Of a stretch of 64,000 nt of DNA, positions 60,610 through 64,000 are shown one piece after another. This DNA comes from Diphasiastrum complanatum (Eukaryota > Streptophyta > Lycopodiopsida > Lycopodiales > Lycopodiaceae). The notes beneath the pieces are model-generated. The model worked only from the letters and a program-made list of their open reading frames with translations, was not told where the DNA came from and ran no database searches. Location: NCBI GenBank assembly GCA_029204225.1, contig CM055106.1, positions 6,482,603 through 6,546,602 of the forward strand, written 5' to 3'. The number at the start of each line of letters is the position of its first letter. Position 1 is the stretch's first letter. The position numbers were made by a program, and so were the translations under genes.

Positions 60610-61110
60610 TTCAGCCATGATCTAGGATGATAAATCTCGAGAGCAAAAGGCTCTCAACATTAGGGTTAGAGGGATTCTAGACACACATGATGTTGTAGCA
60701 GAGGCCAAGCGCTTCTTGGATACCACATTAGGACATCGGACAGATGGTTTGGACATGACATGGAGGACTACTAGAGATACAACCATGTTGATCATCCGTT
60801 TCACATCCTTGGCTACTAGACGGGACGCTTACGATGTAGAGCTAAGCTCCGTGGCTCCACCATTTTTTTGGATGGTGATCTTACTTATATGCAGGTGGAG
60901 GAGAGGCGTAAGGCCTTTCAGGAAGCTAGGGAGTTAGGCATATACAGAGATGGACGAGTGTGCCGCTTGGAAAACACTCGTGTGATGGTTCCCATAGTTA
61001 GGGATCTGCCCCATCCATACCACCTTCGGATTGGAGTGTGGAACTGTGCTGGCATACAGGTTGATTTTATTACTAGCCGAGATATTGTTAGCAGATTCCA
61101 GTGAATCCCC
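60610..61110 (+). pseudogene. LINE-type ORF1 remnant (RRM and C-terminal domain)
   Basis: The + strand reads 'EQKALNIRVRGILDTHDVV', 'TTRDTTMLIIRFTSLATRRD', then after a frame shift near 60820 'CRAKLRGSTIFLDGDLTYMQ', 'VEERRKAFQEARE' and 'IYRDGRVCRLENTRV', stop about 61104. It matches the element at 45941-47155 in order: 'TLNIRVRG', 'FMRF', 'DEDLTPLQWAERKK', 'FRDGRL'. L1-type ORF1 proteins bind their own RNA and help target priming. Coiled coil, endonuclease and RT are not found around it. Unlike the other copy, no stem-loop tail is seen downstream. Confidence 0.58.
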
Positions 61111-62150
61111 CAGATGCCGAGCTGAGCTGTAATGAAGAGCACCTCTCACCCTAGACTGAGGAGGTCTTAGAAGGAGGAGAGCAAGAAGAAGATGAGAGCC
61201 GAGCATGAGAGCCGAGGAATGCTAGCTAGAAGTACAGATTTATCTTTATGTGAGCCTACATGGTGAATCCCAACGAAGGAATGACCATTAGGAGCTAGTG
61301 TTATTCCTAGGCAATGTAATAAATGTAGACCCCTCTTAAATAAATTAGAGTGAGCCACCTTTTGATGGTGACCTCTAGTGGAAGAGCTAATTCCACTTGG
61401 AATTTGTAAGTTAGTGGAATTGCCACTTAGGCTCCACATGGGCAGCCCCTTGGTCTATTTAAGAGACCCCCTCTCTTGTGAGGGAGCTTTACTTGTATTT
61501 GTCATTACTCTTGTTGAATAAAGAAGATCTTCCACGAGTTATTGGCAATCTTGGAGCTCCTTGTTCATGGCTGTTTTCTTGAGTGAATCTCTTATGAACA
61601 TGCTTTGCTTTCTCTTGTTTGTGGATGTGGAATAGAGTAGATTTCCTGCTTTCTTTCCTTATGCAATGTGGATTGTAGTTGTGGAATAATTTTCTTGTTC
61701 TTGCTTAAGTAATTTTCAGCATCCAGGTAAAATAGATAGGTTGGAATTGTGATTCAGATCTTGCATATTTTCTAACAATCCAGTTCTTGATTGTTCTTGG
61801 GTTATCCAAGAATCAAGAGATGGGTGTTTCTTGATTCTTGGATTGCTAGTATGCTGTTAGAAAGTTAGTTTCTTGTTTTTTGTTCTTGATCTGTAGATTA
61901 ATCATTTTGCATTACCGTTCCCTGAATTTCTAGAGCTAATTAGTAGCAAGAATCGCTGATTGTTCACTTGTTTGGAACACTGATATGTCTGTGAACGAGT
62001 CTTGGTTGCATGTGAATATGTATGCATGTAGCTGGGGTGTTCGAATCCTAATCATCCCATTGACAGGCTGGGAAATGTGTATGAGTAAATAGCTAAATCT
62101 TTCTGCCTGAAACGGTTCAAACTAAGAAGATCGATCTTAACGAACCAGCT
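61111..62150 (+). other. LTR-like non-coding stretch
   Basis: A CTATTTAAGAG box near 61454-61464 is followed by CTCTCTTGTGAGGGAGC and, 60 bases on, by AATAAA (61517-61522), the order of promoter, R region and polyadenylation signal in an LTR. I cannot place both ends. It could belong to the Gypsy element that follows or be a solo LTR. Confidence 0.4.
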
Positions 62151-63455
62151 TCCTGGAATGGGCAGAAACACCCGGTTTCCAAAGTTCAAGAAACCAAGAA
62201 GAACGATAAAGAATTGTGTTCACAGATTCGTTGTAAACTATACAACAACAGAGAGAGAAGCATTGGCCATGGTCTACGCTTTACAACAACTCAGACATCC
62301 AAACCTTTGCCTTCTACACAGACCATCAAGCCCTGTTATATATTGTTAATAAATCCTGTAAAACGGGACGTATAGCTCGATGGCTGTTAATACTCGAGGA
62401 ATTCAATTTTCGAGTAGTTGTCAGGAAGGGAATTCAACACTTCATGGCAGATCACCTTTCCAGACTTCCAAATGCTGAAAAGGCCGATGCACCAGTCAAC
62501 GATGATCTCCCTGATGCATGCCTTTTTCAGATCGATGCCACACCCTTGTGGGCTGAGGAAATCACTTAGTTCCTAACCACAGGTCGACTCAAAGAGGGCC
62601 TAAATACGGTAGCAAAAAGAAAATTTTTGCTAAAGGCAGCACCCTTTCAACTCATAGCAGGACAATTATATAAAAGGGACGCTGACGATATTATATGCAG
62701 ATGCGTTTATGAATCTGAGATACGGATACGTCCTATTATATCTCAGGCACATGAGGGCATTGGCGGTGGTCACTTCTTGGCTGAAGCGACTACTAAAATC
62801 GTACTTCAAGCGGGCTTATGGTGGCCATCACTGTTTAAGGATACCTTTGCTATAATTAAAACATGTGATGTTTGCCAACGAGCCAAGAAAAATACAAAAG
62901 CCGACGTCACACCGTTGACACCCATGATAGAAGGCGAAGCCTTCCATAAGTGGGGTATTGACTTTGTTGGGCCCATCAGTCCAGCAGCAAAAAATACCCA
63001 AGCATGATATATCCTGATCGCAACAGATTATGCAACTAAGTGGGTTGAAGCTCGTGCAACAAAGGACGCTAATGCGAAGATCGTAGCGCGTTTTTTGTAT
63101 GAAAACATTATTAGGCGTTTTGGCTGTCCAATAGAGCTTGTTAGTGATCGCGACACACACTTCTTAAATGAAGTGATCGATAATCTCCTCCGCCATTACC
63201 TTGTGGTCCACCGCAAAAGTGCTCCGTACTATCCTAGATGTAGTGGCCAGGCCGAATCCACCAACAAGACGATTTGTAAAGTCTTAACCAAGATAGTCGA
63301 AACGAGTCTCTCAGATTGGGAAACCAAACTTTTCTCCGCTATCTGGGTGTACCGCACAACTCCCAAGAAGGCCACTGGATGGGTTACCCCATTCCACCTC
63401 GTATATGGTCAAGAGGCAGTAATGCCTGTTGAATTCCTAGTACCTTCCTTGTGAG
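62150..63455 (+). pseudogene. Ty3/Gypsy RNase H and integrase fragment
   Basis: RNase H: 'EREALAMVYALQQLRHPN', then after a shift 'FAFYTDHQALLYIVN' and 'GRIARWLLILEEFNFRV', 'HFMADHLSRL'. Integrase: HHCC zinc finger ('AHEGIGGGHFLAEATTKIVL...CDVCQRAKKNTK'), core 'FHKWGIDFVGPISPA', a stop at 63005, 'YATKWVEARAT', 'ELVSDRDTHFLN', 'GQAESTNKTICKVLTKIVET' (the Glu of the DDE triad) and the tail 'WVYRTTPKKATGWVTPFHLV'. Ends at 63455. Same family as 34560-35462. Reverse transcriptase is absent. Only a few breaks, so it is fairly young. Confidence 0.92.
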
Positions 63456-63486
63456 TCATGCAAGCTTTCTCCACAGATCTCAGTGA

Positions 63487-63960
63487 GGAGACCGTGACAC
63501 TTGCTCAGCACCTCAACCGAGCAATTTCTTCAACATCTCAATCGAGTCACCTGCTTACAGTCTCGAGCGAGTTTCCAACTTCAAATCTCGACCGAGCCGA
63601 GACCACGCAGCCCTCAAGATTTTTGAAATCCCAACCGCATCTTCCCGTTACAATGTCGACCGAGTCGGGCACTTAAAAACTCTTGACCGCAGAGACAAAA
63701 AGAATGCCATAAATACGTCCAAAACGAAAACAGTCTTACCTCAGCGACGTGCGAATATTGGAGCCATCCTGCAACCACTTTCTGGCGATCTCCTTGCAAA
63801 CATACTCGATCCTGGTGCTCTTCCTCTCTATCGATCAGTCATTCTTCACACAATCTATCCATTGACCATCACCCATTATAATCCTGAAACCAGTTTGAGC
63901 GCCATCACCAAAGATATCAAGAAACCTAATATCGCCAAAAGGGTCAATTTTTCCATTTGA
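63487..63960 (+). other. 157-codon open frame without ATG, after Gypsy integrase
   Basis: No stop occurs from 63487 to TGA 63958-63960. The product includes 'IGAILQPLSGDLLANILDPG', 'HTIYPLTITHYNPETSLSAI' and 'KDIKKPNIAKRVNFSI'. I recognise no family. It could be an extra reading frame downstream of pol, as some Gypsy lineages have, an exon, or chance. Four or five CTC(G/A)A(C/T/G)CGAG motifs lie in its first 200 bases. Confidence 0.35.
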
Positions 63961-64000
63961 ATCTTTTGCACATCGAAGCGCTGAGGGGTAGTGCAGTTGG

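Overview
The window looks like repeat-dense nuclear DNA from a vascular plant with a large genome. It contains an R2R3-MYB gene with plant exon structure, AT-rich non-coding DNA, many decayed Ty1/Copia and Ty3/Gypsy retrotransposons, two old copies of a plant pararetrovirus (Caulimoviridae), LINE-type retroposon ORF1 relics and many long (GA/CT)n arrays. I cannot name the species. Gymnosperm, fern and early-diverging angiosperm are all possible.

Only two host genes can be supported. The first is an apparently intact R2R3-MYB transcription factor on the + strand (three exons, 18293-20353, 521 residues), with a MYB domain of the MYB61/MYB86/MYB26/MYB103 kind. The second is the 5' part of a gene for an AATF/Che-1/Bfr2-like ribosome-biogenesis protein on the + strand (exons at 50340-50457, 51213-51333, 57127-57346 and about 58413-58474). 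Its splice phases agree and its introns are filled with retroelements. Its 3' exons were not found before the window ends.

Layout: 1-1860, 5' part of a Copia element (PBS, gag, broken protease). 2573-9427, left arm of a large inverted duplication: pararetrovirus, Copia integrase/RT and a 135-bp foldback element. 9428-21620, spacer with Copia scraps, a complete miniature LTR element (TRIM, 11900-12559, with a 5-bp target-site duplication), degenerate tandem repeats and the MYB gene. 21621-29991, right arm of the inverted duplication. 30005-35462, decayed Copia and Gypsy pieces. 35463-39729, a long Copia pol relic with its 3' LTR. 39760-41960, a second Copia on the - strand with an in-frame protease-RT deletion fusion. 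42000-48725, Gypsy RNase H scraps, GA-rich modules, a LINE ORF1 relic and a foldback. 50340-58474, the AATF-like gene with a young non-autonomous Copia derivative (51417-55157, TSD ATCCT) in its second intron. 60600-63960, a second LINE ORF1 relic, an LTR-like stretch and a Gypsy RNase H-integrase relic.

The most striking structure is the pair of divergent arms (left about 6.9 kb, right about 8.4 kb, roughly 94% identical where compared by eye) in opposite orientation around the MYB gene. Both arms share the same Copia/foldback/pararetrovirus composite, so they come from one duplication. In the left arm, the pararetroviral segment 4023-7476 has flipped again, splitting the coat-protein region at one exact point. 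Neither virus copy has the reverse transcriptase region, and all their frames are broken.
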